In this document: piece after piece, positions 44,341 through 54,614 of the stretch | How positions within the stretch are numbered: position 1 is the stretch's first letter | Layout of the letters: every line of letters starts with the position of its first letter | Source: Pontibacter vulgaris | GTDB lineage: Bacteria > Bacteroidota > Bacteroidia > Cytophagales > Hymenobacteraceae | Assembly (NCBI RefSeq): GCF_022758145.1 | Contig: NZ_JAJVDH010000004.1 | Coordinates: 186,001 to 250,000, forward strand | Reading direction: 5' to 3' | Length of the DNA stretch: 64,000 bases | The notes under the pieces: generated by a model | Database searches by the model: none | Told to the model about the DNA's origin: nothing | The model's input: the letters and a program-made list of their open reading frames with translations, nothing else | Made by a program: the position numbers and the translations under genes

Positions 44341-46278
44341 TTAATTGTTTAACATCTCGGCTATTTTAGCCTTGAATGTTTGGATGAATTCATCCACTGG
44401 CATGGTGCCAAGATCGCCTTCCCCGTGCTTACGCACCGATAGGGCATTCTCTTCCTGCTCCTTCTCTCCTACGATCAGCATGTAAGGCACTTTGCGAACC
44501 TCCGCATCGCGTATCTTACGGCCAATTTTCTCATCGCGGTTGTCTATAAAACCACGGATGTCTTCCTGCTGCAGGCGTTCGTATACCTGCTGCGCAAAAT
44601 CCTGGTACTTCTCAGAGATAGGAAGTATGGCAAACTGCTCCGGGCTTAACCACAATGGGAAATTACCGCCACAGTGCTCAATAAGTACAGCTACGAAACG
44701 CTCCAGTGAGCCAAACGGCGCACGGTGGATCATTACTGGGCGGTGCTTGGCATTATCTGCACCAATGTATTCCAACTGGAAGCGTTCTGGTAAGTTATAA
44801 TCTACCTGAATAGTTCCCAACTGCCACTTACGTCCCAAAGCATCCTTCACCATAAAGTCGAGCTTAGGTCCGTAAAACGCAGCCTCGCCCAGTTCGGTTA
44901 CAGTACGTAAACCTTTCTCAGTGGCAGCTTCAATAATTGCGCTTTCGGCTTTCTCCCATGCTTCGTCGGCACCAATATACTTGGCTTTATTTTCCGGATC
45001 GCGCAGGGAGATCTGGGCAGTATAGTCTTCGAACCCAAGTGCTTTAAATACATAAAGCACCAGGTCAATTACCTTGATAAACTCTTCTTTTACCTGATCA
45101 GGCCGGCAGAAAATGTGTGCATCATCCTGGGTAAAGCCACGAACACGGGTTAAGCCATGCAGCTCACCGCTTTGCTCGTAACGGTAAACGGTACCAAACT
45201 CTGCCAGGCGCACCGGCAGCTCCTTATAAGAGCGCGGACGTGTTTTATAGATCTCGCAGTGGTGCGGGCAGTTCATCGGCTTCAGGAAGAACTCCTCGCC
45301 TTCGTTCGGCGTTTTAATTGGCTGGAATGAATCTGCTCCATACTTTTCGTAATGGCCTGAAGTTACATAAAGCTCTTTGCTGGCGATATGTGGCGTTACT
45401 ACCGGCTGGTAACCTGCACGCATCTGGGCCTTGCGCATAAACTGTTCCAGGCGCTCGCGCAGCAAAGTTCCTTTTGGCAACCACAACGGTAAACCCATGC
45501 CAACTTTTTCAGAGAAAGCAAATAACTCCAGCTCTTTCCCCAGTTTGCGGTGGTCGCGTTTTTTAGCTTCTTCCAGGCGCTCCAGGTATTCGCTCAGTTC
45601 CTTTTGTTTTGGGAAAGTGATCGCATAGATACGGGTAAGCTGCTTGCTTTTTTCATCGCCGCGCCAGTAAGCACCGGCAACGTTCATTAGTTTGGCAGCC
45701 TTTATAACACCAGTATTCGGGATGTGCGGCCCACGGCAAAGGTCTACGAAGTTACCCTGTGAATAGAAAGTAATACTTCCATCTTCAAGGTCCTTTAACA
45801 GGTCCAGTTTATACTCATCGCCTTTTTCAGTGAAGTAGGCAATGGCATCGGCTTTAGAGATTTCCTGACGCTTATACTCGCTTTTATTACGGGCAAGTTC
45901 CAGCATCTTCTGCTCGACTTTGGCGAAATCATCCTGCGAAAAAGTTCGCTCGCCCAGATCTACATCATAGTAGAAACCATTTTCTATCGGCGGACCAATG
46001 CCGAATTTAATGCCAGGATATAGTTCTTCCAGCGCCTCCGCCAGCAGGTGCGCAGAAGAGTGCCAGAATGTATTCTTCCCTAAATCATCGTTCCAGGTGA
46101 GTAACTGCACCGTCGCATCTTCCTGTATCGGGCGCGAAAGGTCCCAGACAGTATCGTTTACTTTTACGGCTAACACATTACGCGCTAAGCCTTCGCTGAT
46201 GCTTGTTGCAATCTCAAGGCCTGTTACACCCTTTTCATACTGGCGAACAGAGCCATCTGGCAATGTGATGTTGATCAT
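44341..46278 (-). CDS. thrS: Threonyl-tRNA synthetase
   Basis: 645 residues, class II. N-terminal TGS-type domain (1-60), an editing domain with the [17 protein letters not shown] zinc-like site that clears Ser-tRNA-Thr, and the catalytic core with [16 protein letters not shown] (Cys/His zinc ligands that read Thr), [18 protein letters not shown] (motif 2) and [18 protein letters not shown] (motif 3). The anticodon-binding domain is at the C-terminus ([15 protein letters not shown]). First in the operon with infC (78-base gap). The TPR lipoprotein gene ends 18 bases upstream of its start. Confidence 0.97.
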   Translation of the reverse strand: MINITLPDGSVRQYEKGVTGLEIATSISEGLARNVLAVKVNDTVWDLSRPIQEDATVQLLTWNDDLGKNTFWHSSAHLLAEALEELYPGIKFGIGPPIENGFYYDVDLGERTFSQDDFAKVEQKMLELARNKSEYKRQEISKADAIAYFTEKGDEYKLDLLKDLEDGSITFYSQGNFVDLCRGPHIPNTGVIKAAKLMNVAGAYWRGDEKSKQLTRIYAITFPKQKELSEYLERLEEAKKRDHRKLGKELELFAFSEKVGMGLPLWLPKGTLLRERLEQFMRKAQMRAGYQPVVTPHIASKELYVTSGHYEKYGADSFQPIKTPNEGEEFFLKPMNCPHHCEIYKTRPRSYKELPVRLAEFGTVYRYEQSGELHGLTRVRGFTQDDAHIFCRPDQVKEEFIKVIDLVLYVFKALGFEDYTAQISLRDPENKAKYIGADEAWEKAESAIIEAATEKGLRTVTELGEAAFYGPKLDFMVKDALGRKWQLGTIQVDYNLPERFQLEYIGADNAKHRPVMIHRAPFGSLERFVAVLIEHCGGNFPLWLSPEQFAILPISEKYQDFAQQVYERLQQEDIRGFIDNRDEKIGRKIRDAEVRKVPYMLIVGEKEQEENALSVRKHGEGDLGTMPVDEFIQTFKAKIAEMLNN

Positions 46279-46296
46279 GTATATTTTAATTTACGT

Positions 46297-47370
46297 TTAC
46301 TCAATGATTACTGGCTGCACGCTGGTTGTATCGGCTGCAGGCCGTTGCAATTTACTTTTAAGGCGCCTGATGCTGCCATAAGCAAATGTATAATTCGGAT
46401 CCCTGGCAAGAATACGCTGGTACTGTTCCAACGCTTTCAGGTATTGCCCGGTTCGTTCGTAACTACCTGCTAAAACAGCATTATACTTTAACAGATGCTC
46501 GTAACCCGGCGCTTTGAGCAAGTGCGAAATAGCCGCCTCGTTTTCGCCCATAATATAAGCCCGCAACCCTAATTTATAATGTGCACCCTGCAACGTATCG
46601 GCTATACTTATTGCCCTGTTAAAGAACGCATGCGCACTATCCGGTTTTTGCTCGCCCAGGTATAACAAACCTCTGTAATACCAGAGCAAGCCATCCTTAG
46701 GAGCTGCCCTTTGAGCCTTTGTCAGGTAAGAACGTGCTGTAACATAATCCTTCTGGGCAACTAGTATTCCGGCTAATTCGCGTTTAGGCTCCATAAATTC
46801 CGGTGACTGGTCTAATGCTAATCTATAGTTACGAACCGCTCTAACTGTGTCGTTTGCCGCTTCTGCTAACCGCCCCTGGTAGTATAAAGCAAATTCATCT
46901 GTTGGAGATAGCTCCAGTGCTTTCCGGATATATACCCTTGATTGCGCATAATCCTTTTGCTTCAGGTATAACTCCCCAAGCAAAACATATAGCGATGTAT
47001 TCTGGTCGGAATTTCGTTCTGCCTGTAATGCAAGCGGCAAGGCTTCTTGTTCGCGGCCTAATAAACGTAATGCCTGAGCTTTTACAAAAAGTGCCGACGG
47101 ATGATTTTTTGTCAGCTTTACCGCTTCGTTTGCATCAGCAAGTGCCTCGTTATAGGATCCTTTTTTTAAAAGAACCATAGCACGACGCGTATACAAACTT
47201 CCATCGCGTTTAGAGCGGGCAATAGCTTCGTTAAGGTTTTCCAGTTGCTTATCCGGGTTGTCTTCAACCTTCTGCAAATCTACCATCTGCTCTCTGTTGC
47301 CCTCGTTCAGGCTACAGCCCGAAACCATAACCACCACTAGCACCAGCAAAAATAAAGCGCGCACATTCAT
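46297..47370 (-). CDS. TPR-repeat lipoprotein
   Basis: 357 residues. Lipoprotein signal MNVRALFLLVLVVVMVSGC; Cys19 would be lipidated. About eight TPR-like repeats follow from ~35 to 340 (LNEAIARSKRDGSLYTRRAMVLLKKGSYNEAL, YQGRLAEAANDTVRAVRNYRLAL). Likely a periplasmic or outer-membrane scaffold; some Bacteroidota TPR lipoproteins belong to gliding or T9SS machines, but nothing here ties it to them. It ends 18 bases before thrS and may be read through into that operon. Confidence 0.82.
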   Translation of the reverse strand: MNVRALFLLVLVVVMVSGCSLNEGNREQMVDLQKVEDNPDKQLENLNEAIARSKRDGSLYTRRAMVLLKKGSYNEALADANEAVKLTKNHPSALFVKAQALRLLGREQEALPLALQAERNSDQNTSLYVLLGELYLKQKDYAQSRVYIRKALELSPTDEFALYYQGRLAEAANDTVRAVRNYRLALDQSPEFMEPKRELAGILVAQKDYVTARSYLTKAQRAAPKDGLLWYYRGLLYLGEQKPDSAHAFFNRAISIADTLQGAHYKLGLRAYIMGENEAAISHLLKAPGYEHLLKYNAVLAGSYERTGQYLKALEQYQRILARDPNYTFAYGSIRRLKSKLQRPAADTTSVQPVIIE

Positions 47371-47484
47371 GAGATATAGTTTATACTTTGGGCAAGCCTG
47401 CCACAGCTTTGTAGCGCTAAATTATAGATTATTATCTTAAATAGCGAAATACCTGCACGATTGCCTTCCATAGATTTTAAAAAC

Positions 47485-47521
47485 AAAGAAGCCTGCAACC
47501 AAAAAGGATACAGGCTTCTTT
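47485..47521 (-). terminator. Terminator of the parE-parC-TPR operon
   Basis: AAAGAAGCCTG (47485-47495) pairs with CAGGCTTCTTT (47511-47521), A/T-flanked on both sides. It lies just past the stop of the minus-strand gene at 47540. Confidence 0.88.
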
Positions 47522-47539
47522 TATACTTTATGCTGACAA

Positions 47540-48322
47540 TCAGTTTTTCATGTGTTGCTGAAGCATGATTTTGCAGCGCCTGCTTAGTTCCAGTTCCTCT
47601 TTCGTATCAAGGTTCACCGTCAGTGCCTGCTCCAGGGTATTCACGCATGCTTCGCTATCCTTAAGCTCATCATAAATGGTAGCTAAATCGTAGTAATACC
47701 TGATATTTTGTGGGTTATACTTAATAGCCATTTTCATAGCTTCTACAGCATCAGCATTTAACGGACGCTCGCATACACCGCCAAAAAACAGTTTGGAGGC
47801 TGCTACTTCAGCAAAATTGAGGTTTGCCATTTTAAAATACCAGCGACCAAGTAAATGCCACGCGCCTGCATGCTCGTTGTTACAAGCCAGTGCGGCATCC
47901 AGAAAAGATTTAACCTGGTTAGTTACTGCCAAACGCTGTCTTGGCCCCGACATCATGGCTGAACAGGCCAGTGATAAAGCCATCACATAATTTGATTCCG
48001 CATCAGCCGGGTTAAGCTCGTAAGCTTGTGTGGCATATTGTTTTGCTTTTGCGTAGTGATTCAGCTTGCGGGTATCATCGGTGAAACGGTCGCCGATACG
48101 GCTGTGCAGGAAACTTGCCCTGCAAAGTGCCTCGTAGTTTTCAGGAGAAGCAGACAAAACCTGCTCGTAAACTTTTAAAGCCTCTACATCCTTGTAATTA
48201 ACAAGCAATTCTTCCGCTTTACGCAATAACTGCTCATTGCCTGAAGTGGCAGCTGCCTCAAAAGCAGGCAGCCCCATTCCAAACATTAAGATCAATAATA
48301 TTGCTTTAAAAAGTCGTTTCAT
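47540..48322 (-). CDS. Secreted TPR protein of the RMD (regulator of microtubule dynamics)-like type
   Basis: 260 residues from the ATG at 48322, which begins the signal peptide (MKRLFKAILLILMFGMGLPAFEAAA). Helical repeats span the rest: ALKVYEQVLSASPENYEALCRASFLHSRIGDR, YATQAYELNPADAESNYVMALSLA, AGAWHLLGRWYFKMANLNFAEVAASKLFFGG, and IRYYYDLATIYDEL. The WHLLGRWYF / LFFGG pattern resembles eukaryotic RMD-family proteins as found in Bacteroidota databases (from memory). No catalytic function. It follows parC by 64 bases. Confidence 0.75.
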   Translation of the reverse strand: MKRLFKAILLILMFGMGLPAFEAAATSGNEQLLRKAEELLVNYKDVEALKVYEQVLSASPENYEALCRASFLHSRIGDRFTDDTRKLNHYAKAKQYATQAYELNPADAESNYVMALSLACSAMMSGPRQRLAVTNQVKSFLDAALACNNEHAGAWHLLGRWYFKMANLNFAEVAASKLFFGGVCERPLNADAVEAMKMAIKYNPQNIRYYYDLATIYDELKDSEACVNTLEQALTVNLDTKEELELSRRCKIMLQQHMKN

Positions 48323-48385
48323 TTTGAGTGCTTCACTAAACAAAGTACAGAAACAAAAAGACTTATGCAAATTTATTGCTTCGGG

Positions 48386-51139
48386 TTAAAACAGGTTTAG
48401 CTGTTTTTTCTTCTTTAGCGCTTCTTTTTCTGTATCCTTATCTACTTCATTCTCTACGGCAACTACAGCATCAGGTTGAGTTCCGCTTGCACGGGCAGCT
48501 TCCTCAGCCAACTCCTTCAGCTCAGATGGCAGCGTAACAGGTTCACGCTTAGCGGCAGCTTTCTTTGCTTTCGGCTTATCTTCCTCATACTCTACCACTT
48601 CCTGCTTCGGCACTGTCACATCAAATATCTTGAAGTAATTGAGCTTATTACCCATAGCTTTCCAGCCTTTTACATCAATAAATTCGCTTAACAGAATCTT
48701 CTCAGATTCCTTGTCGCCACGCAGGCTACGCTTGAATTTGATCTCAGCCAGTGGCTCCGGATGTGTAGATACGGCTTCCAGCCTGGAGTTCTTGCTTTCC
48801 GAAATGAAGGTGAATTTCTTACTAACCGTAGAAGTTTCGATCTTGAAACGTTTCACATAGTAGGTTTTATTGTCACCTTCGTAGTAAATCGTTGAAACAA
48901 CCAGTTCCGGATCAAACTTCTGCAGCACCTTGATCTTCTCTACTGTATAGTGGTTGCTCAGGTCAAATGTGGTTTGCTCGTACGTACCATCCTCGTAGAT
49001 CACAAGTATAGTATCCTCGGTATTAAACGAACCCAAGTAACGTCCACGACCTTCTGTGTTCAGTCGACCAATCACTTCATCGTAGAAGATCTCACGTCCA
49101 CCTAAGGTAGAATCGCCCAGGCTCTTCTGCACCACTTTTTTGATCGGGTACTTGGTTACAATATTACCGTTAGAGCCTTTGCCTTTAATCATCAACTCCG
49201 CAAAGTCGAAATCAAACTGTTTGTTGCGGGCCGTAGACTGTGGCGACAAGGTTATACTTACCACTTCCGATTCAGAGTTCGGGTTAGCCGTCAGGTAGTG
49301 TACCTTAGAGTTCTTCTCTCCTTTCGTCAAGTCGTACTCCTTATCACGGGTGATGGATTTCACAGCAAAGCGTTTCGCAAACGAAATACCGGTCTTACCA
49401 TCCACATAGATCATGTTGTAGACCATGTGCTCGTCGTTCTTGTTATAAACGCCAGCCATGATGATATCTTTCCCTACGAAAGTCTTGTCTGCTACTTTGG
49501 TTACCGTGAACTTGCCGTCTTTACGGAACACAATAATGTCGTCCATATCAGAGCAGTCGCACACAAACTCGTCTTTGCGCAGGCTGGTACCAATAAAGCC
49601 ATCTTTGGCATTCATGTATAGCTTCTGGTTGGCAATGGCAACCTTCTGTGCCGTAATTACATCAAAGGTTTTGATCTGTGTTTTACGATCACGGCCCTGG
49701 CCATACTTCTTTAGTAAGCCTTCAAAGTATGCAATGGCATAACGAATCAGGTTAGCCAGGTTATCATCCACCTCAGCCATTTCCTCTTCCAGCTTGTTGA
49801 TGTATTCATCAGCTTTGAAAGAGTCATACTTAGAGATACGCTTGATACGGATCTCCGTCAGGCGGATAATATCGTCTTGTGTTACTTCACGACGGAGTAG
49901 CTTTTTGAACGGATCAAGTCCTTTGTCGATAGCTTCCAGTACAGCCTCCCAGGTTTCGCATTCTTCGATGTCGCGGTAAATGCGGTTCTCGATAAAGATC
50001 TTCTCTAGCGACGAGTAGTGCCACTTATCTTCCAGTTCACCTTTACGGATTTCCAGCTCACGCTTCAGCAAGTCTACTGTTTTAAAAGTAGAAATACGAA
50101 GCAACTCATCCACGCTCAGGAAGTGCGGCTTATCGTCAATAATTACACAGGTGTTTGGCGAGATAGACACTTCGCAATCCGTGAAAGCGTACAGTGCATC
50201 CATCGTTAAATCCGGAGAAACACCCGGCGGCAACTGCACCTGTATCTCTACATCAGCAGCCGTGTTATCGATCACCTTCTTGATCTTGATCTTGTTGTTC
50301 TCGCTCGCTTTCACGATCGATTCCATCAGACCAGTAGTCGTAATTCCATAAGGCACATCACGGATGATGAGCATGGTCTTGTCTACTTTCTCAATCGTAG
50401 CACGCACACGGATCTTACCACCGCGCATACCATTGTTATAGTTGGTCACGTCTACCATACCACCGTTCGGGAAGTCTGGTAATAAGGTAGTGCTACGGCC
50501 TTTCAGTACATCGATAGAGCCTTTCAGCAACTCCTTAAAGTTGTGGGGCATTATCTTCGTAGATAAACCTACGGCTATACCTTCCACACCCTGCGCAAGC
50601 AAAAGCGGGAATTTAACAGGCAATGTTACCGGCTCGTTTTTACGACCGTCATAACTCAACTGCCAAAGCGTTGTCTGCGGATTGAATACCACATCCAAAG
50701 CAAACTTGGAAAGACGTGCTTCAATGTAACGTGGTGCCGCCGCACTGTCGCCGGTACGAACATCACCCCAGTTACCCTGTGTTTCGATCAGCAAGTCTTT
50801 CTGACCCAGGTTTACCATCGCATCGCCAATAGAAGCGTCGCCATGCGGATGGTACTGCATGGTCTGACCAATAACATTGGCCACCTTGTTAAAGCGACCA
50901 TCATCCATCTCTTTCATGGCGTGCAGAATACGGCGCTGCACTGGTTTTAAGCCATCTTCGATAGCTGGTACCGCACGCTCCAGAATTACATAAGAAGCAT
51001 AGTCGAGAAACCAGTTTTCGTATAATCCGGAGACAGGCGTAACGTTATGAATAACTTCTTCTTCGCCATCTGTAAACGCAACTTCCAGTTCCTCTTCTTC
51101 GTGATGGTGCAATTCTTCGTTTATATCGTCGTTATGCAT
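48386..51139 (-). CDS. parC: DNA topoisomerase IV subunit A (GyrA/ParC family)
   Basis: 917 residues from the ATG at 51139 ([17 protein letters not shown]); the longer frame starts with TTG. Cuts and rejoins DNA together with the B subunit. The winged-helix core has [22 protein letters not shown], the quinolone region [17 protein letters not shown] and the catalytic tyrosine in [13 protein letters not shown]. The C-terminus is a beta-propeller ([30 protein letters not shown]) and a charged tail; a clear GyrA-box (QRRGGRG) is missing, which supports topoisomerase IV over gyrase. It overlaps parE by eight bases (ATGCATAA). Confidence 0.92.
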   Translation of the reverse strand: MHNDDINEELHHHEEEELEVAFTDGEEEVIHNVTPVSGLYENWFLDYASYVILERAVPAIEDGLKPVQRRILHAMKEMDDGRFNKVANVIGQTMQYHPHGDASIGDAMVNLGQKDLLIETQGNWGDVRTGDSAAAPRYIEARLSKFALDVVFNPQTTLWQLSYDGRKNEPVTLPVKFPLLLAQGVEGIAVGLSTKIMPHNFKELLKGSIDVLKGRSTTLLPDFPNGGMVDVTNYNNGMRGGKIRVRATIEKVDKTMLIIRDVPYGITTTGLMESIVKASENNKIKIKKVIDNTAADVEIQVQLPPGVSPDLTMDALYAFTDCEVSISPNTCVIIDDKPHFLSVDELLRISTFKTVDLLKRELEIRKGELEDKWHYSSLEKIFIENRIYRDIEECETWEAVLEAIDKGLDPFKKLLRREVTQDDIIRLTEIRIKRISKYDSFKADEYINKLEEEMAEVDDNLANLIRYAIAYFEGLLKKYGQGRDRKTQIKTFDVITAQKVAIANQKLYMNAKDGFIGTSLRKDEFVCDCSDMDDIIVFRKDGKFTVTKVADKTFVGKDIIMAGVYNKNDEHMVYNMIYVDGKTGISFAKRFAVKSITRDKEYDLTKGEKNSKVHYLTANPNSESEVVSITLSPQSTARNKQFDFDFAELMIKGKGSNGNIVTKYPIKKVVQKSLGDSTLGGREIFYDEVIGRLNTEGRGRYLGSFNTEDTILVIYEDGTYEQTTFDLSNHYTVEKIKVLQKFDPELVVSTIYYEGDNKTYYVKRFKIETSTVSKKFTFISESKNSRLEAVSTHPEPLAEIKFKRSLRGDKESEKILLSEFIDVKGWKAMGNKLNYFKIFDVTVPKQEVVEYEEDKPKAKKAAAKREPVTLPSELKELAEEAARASGTQPDAVVAVENEVDKDTEKEALKKKKQLNLF

Positions 51140-52994
51140 AAATTTCTTCAACTATGTCTTTCTCAATCTTCAAATTCTCGATGATGAACTGCTGACGTTC
51201 CGGCGTGTTCTTGCCCATATAGTAGTTCAACATTTTCTGGATCGTGGTATCCTTCTGCAAAATCACCGGCTTCAGTTTGATGTTGTCGCCAATGAACTTG
51301 CCAAACTCTTCCGGCGAGATCTCTCCCAACCCTTTGAATCGGGTAATCTCAGGGCGCTTGCCCAGTTTCTGTATCGCTTCCTGCTTCTCGGTTTCGTTGT
51401 AGCAATAGATCGTTTCTTTCTTGTTGCGCACACGGAACAATGGAGTTTCCAGGATATACACGTGGCCGTTACGCACCAGATCCGGGAAAAACTGCAGGAA
51501 GAAGGTAAGCAGCAACAAACGTATGTGCATACCATCAACGTCGGCATCTGTAGCAATTACTACGCGGTTGTAACGCAGACCTTCCAGACCTTCTTCAATG
51601 TTCAGGGCGTGCTGCAGCAGGTTAAATTCCTCGTTTTCGTACACTACCTTTTTCTTCATACCGAAGCAGTTCAGCGGCTTACCTCTTAAACTAAAAACGG
51701 CTTCTGTATCAACGCTGCGTGATTTGGTGATAGAACCACTCGCGGAGTCACCTTCTGTTATAAAGAGCGTAGAAAGAAGTGTTTTCTCGTGCTTGTCTTC
51801 ATTAAAATGCAGGCGGCAGTCGCGCAGCTTACGGTTGTGCAGGTTGGCCTTTTTAGCACGCTGGTTAGCCAGTTTTTTAACACCGGCCATATCCTTACGC
51901 TCACGCTCACTCTGCTCAATGCGCTTCTTCAGCGCTTCGGCTGTAGTCGGGTTCTTGTGCAGGTAGTTATCAAGCGCTTCTTTGATAAAGTCATTGATGT
52001 AGGCACGCACTGCAGGACCATCCGGTCCCATTTCAATGGAACCTAGTTTTGTCTTCGTCTGAGACTCAAACACCGGCTCCTGCACACGCAGTGAGATAGC
52101 ACCTATAATAGAGCCACGGATATCCGCAGCATCGTAATCCTTTTTAAAGAAATCACGCACCGTTTTAACAACCGCTTCCCGGAAAGCAGCTAAGTGCGTA
52201 CCACCCATGGTAGTGTACTGACCGTTCACGAAAGAATAATACTCCTCGCCATAGTCGTTACCGTGTGTTAGTGCCAGCTCGATATCCGGTCCTTTCAGGT
52301 GGATGATCGGGTAGCGCATGCTTTCTTCGTCGGCTTTGTTACGCAGCAGGTCCAATAGACCATTTTCTGAATAAAACTTTTTACCGTTGAAGTTTATAGT
52401 TAAGCCAGCGTTCAGGTAAACATAATTCCAGATCTGATTCTCCAGATACTCCAGGTTAAACTGGTAGTTTTTAAAGATGGTATCGTCCGGGGTAAACGTA
52501 GTAAGCGTACCGTTACGCTGCGAAGAATCCTGTAATTCAAAATCTTCTGTAAGCACACCGCGTTCAAATTCAGCAGCTTTCATCTTTCCATCACGAACCG
52601 ACTGAATACGGAAATGGCTGGAAAGGGCGTTCACCGCCTTTGTACCCACACCGTTCAGACCAACTGATTTCTGGAAAGCTTTGCTGTCGTATTTACCACC
52701 GGTGTTAATCTTACTAACGCAGTCGATCACTTTACCCAGTGGAATACCACGGCCATAGTCACGCACTTGTACCTTATGGTCTGAAATTTTGATGTCGATG
52801 GTTTTACCAAAACCCATCACGTGTTCATCGATGGAGTTATCGATTACTTCTTTCACCAAAATATAAATACCGTCATCGGCCGAAGAACCGTCTCCAAGCT
52901 TGCCGATGTACATACCAGGGCGCAACCTGATGTGCTCGCGCGGCTCCAGCGAGCGAATGCTGTCTTCGTTATAATTGTGTTCTAACTCTGCCAT
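51132..52994 (-). CDS. parE: DNA topoisomerase IV subunit B (GyrB/ParE family)
   Basis: 620 residues. GHKL ATPase: [40 protein letters not shown] and [15 protein letters not shown]; transducer; and Toprim domain with [12 protein letters not shown] and [19 protein letters not shown]. It lacks the ~170-residue insert found in many gyrase B proteins. As the ATPase half it powers decatenation by ParC, whose gene overlaps its stop. Upstream, TTGTG and TATATTTC could be a promoter, about 20 bases apart, but the -7 box is imperfect. Confidence 0.93.
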   Translation of the reverse strand: MAELEHNYNEDSIRSLEPREHIRLRPGMYIGKLGDGSSADDGIYILVKEVIDNSIDEHVMGFGKTIDIKISDHKVQVRDYGRGIPLGKVIDCVSKINTGGKYDSKAFQKSVGLNGVGTKAVNALSSHFRIQSVRDGKMKAAEFERGVLTEDFELQDSSQRNGTLTTFTPDDTIFKNYQFNLEYLENQIWNYVYLNAGLTINFNGKKFYSENGLLDLLRNKADEESMRYPIIHLKGPDIELALTHGNDYGEEYYSFVNGQYTTMGGTHLAAFREAVVKTVRDFFKKDYDAADIRGSIIGAISLRVQEPVFESQTKTKLGSIEMGPDGPAVRAYINDFIKEALDNYLHKNPTTAEALKKRIEQSERERKDMAGVKKLANQRAKKANLHNRKLRDCRLHFNEDKHEKTLLSTLFITEGDSASGSITKSRSVDTEAVFSLRGKPLNCFGMKKKVVYENEEFNLLQHALNIEEGLEGLRYNRVVIATDADVDGMHIRLLLLTFFLQFFPDLVRNGHVYILETPLFRVRNKKETIYCYNETEKQEAIQKLGKRPEITRFKGLGEISPEEFGKFIGDNIKLKPVILQKDTTIQKMLNYYMGKNTPERQQFIIENLKIEKDIVEEIYA

Positions 52995-53348
52995 TATGTA
53001 AGCGTAAGTGTAGTTGTGTTAGTAAAATCAATCGGAAATATAGAAAATTAAAAGGCTATTGACACAATTTTAGTTCAGTGCCTTGGTTTTCTGAAAACAT
53101 TTGAGCCTTTATTTGCTAATTTTTTTAGCTTTCAATACAAGACTAAATCCTTTATTTATAAAGCTACAAGTATAAAACCAACTATACAAAGGTGTAGTTC
53201 ATTTCTGAAGCAGGTTTTCAAAAATAAAATCAACTAATTTATTTAGCAAATTTATATATTATTTTTAATATACTTGCAGCTATACTTTAGCAAATTTAAA
53301 GTATAAGTTAGGGCAACAAAAGAAGCGTATTGAGAACAAATTAACCCG
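52995..53348. other. AT-rich divergent region between parE and the AI-2E transporter gene
   Basis: 354 bases without a gene. It holds four copies of the AAGTATA/TATACTT motif between 53160 and 53310, two pointing each way, in the half next to the plus-strand gene. A possible parE promoter (TTGTG ... TATATTTC) lies near 53040-53070. Nothing else recognised. Confidence 0.5.
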
Positions 53349-54482
53349 ATGGAAATAAAATTACCTGCTTACTTTAAGTATACTGTTATACTGCTGGGCC
53401 TGCTGCTGTTAATGTATGTACTGGAGACATTTAAACCGGTACTGATGCCACTTGCATTTGCGGGGCTCTTTGCATTGTTGCTGCTTCCCATTACCCGTAA
53501 ATTAGAAATGTGGCGCTTACCACGCGCAATTGCCATACTTTGCAGTCTTATACTTATCATCATTATTCTAGTGCTTCTTATCTGGTTCCTGTCATCGCAG
53601 CTTATCAGCCTGACTTCGGAGCTGGAAACTATAGAAGAAAACTTTGATAAGCTGCTGGCAAATGTACAGGAATTCCTTTACCACAAATTTGGCATCGTAC
53701 CGTCAAACAAAGGAGAACTGATCAGGACGGCAATCGGTAATGTGAGGGAATATGCTACCTCGCTAGTTGGCGGCACTATTTCTACTACCACCGGAGCCCT
53801 GAGCCTTATTACCATTATACCCATTTTCATTTTCTGCTTTCTGTATTACCGCGACCACCTGCAGCAATTCATGTTTCGGTTTGTGGCCAAGGACCGTCGA
53901 AGCAATATTATGCAAACCCTAGAAAACATACAGCGCGTAGTTCAGAGCTATATTTCCGGTCTAATGATCGTCATTATCATCGTATCCATTCTCAACTCGA
54001 TTGGCTTACTCTTTTTAGGAATAAAGTATGCTATCTTTTTTGGGGTATTTGCTTCTATACTTACCATTATACCTTACATCGGTATATTAATCGGCTCTAT
54101 GCTGCCAGCCTTATTCACGCTGGCATCTACGGGCAATTACATTGATGCCTTGCTGGTAATCGGTGTTTTCACGTTTGTGCAGTTTCTGGAAGGTAATTTT
54201 ATCACACCGTTTATAGTTGGCTCAAAGGTAAGTATAAACCCGTTTGCGGCTATAGTGGCTTTGCTGATTGGCGGGGAAGTATGGGGAGCTGCAGGCATGA
54301 TCATTTCCATACCTGTAATTGCCACGATTAAAGTTATTTTTGATGCCTATGAGCCGATGCAACCTTTTGGTTTTTTACTGGCTGATATAGATGATATTAA
54401 AACCGGACCATCGAGCCGATTCAAGAAAATTTTCGATAACCTGCGCGATAAAGCAAAGCGTAAAGGAAAAGAAAATGCTTAA
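53349..54482 (+). CDS. AI-2E family (PerM-like) transporter
   Basis: 377 residues with about eight membrane helices: paired helices near 12-80 (YTVILLGLLLLMYVLETFKPVLMPLAFAGLFALLLLP), a cytoplasmic or periplasmic segment ~95-145, then helices from 150 on. Family hallmarks are SGLMIVIIIVSILNSIGLLFLGIKYAIFFGVFASILTIIPYIG and FLEGNFITPFIVGSKVSINPFAAIVALLIGGEVWG. Members export small molecules or act as Na+/H+ antiporters; AI-2 export is shown for few. The C-terminus is basic (FDNLRDKAKRKGKEN). Single gene; substrate unknown. Confidence 0.9.
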   Translation: MEIKLPAYFKYTVILLGLLLLMYVLETFKPVLMPLAFAGLFALLLLPITRKLEMWRLPRAIAILCSLILIIIILVLLIWFLSSQLISLTSELETIEENFDKLLANVQEFLYHKFGIVPSNKGELIRTAIGNVREYATSLVGGTISTTTGALSLITIIPIFIFCFLYYRDHLQQFMFRFVAKDRRSNIMQTLENIQRVVQSYISGLMIVIIIVSILNSIGLLFLGIKYAIFFGVFASILTIIPYIGILIGSMLPALFTLASTGNYIDALLVIGVFTFVQFLEGNFITPFIVGSKVSINPFAAIVALLIGGEVWGAAGMIISIPVIATIKVIFDAYEPMQPFGFLLADIDDIKTGPSSRFKKIFDNLRDKAKRKGKENA

Positions 54483-54614
54483 GCTTTTACTAAAGCTTTT
54501 CGCAATAATAAGCAGCTGATACAATTTGAAACGTATTGCTAAAAATATTGGTTTACAGGAAGTATGCTTTCGGTATGACCTGAAGCATTTATTCAGCACT
54601 AAAAACACCGACGC

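Noticed and set aside
48386..52994. Reading the topoisomerase pair as DNA gyrase gyrB-gyrA
   Set aside because: The B subunit is short (620 residues), the genes overlap, and no GyrA-box was found; topoisomerase IV fits better, though the call rests on family features only.
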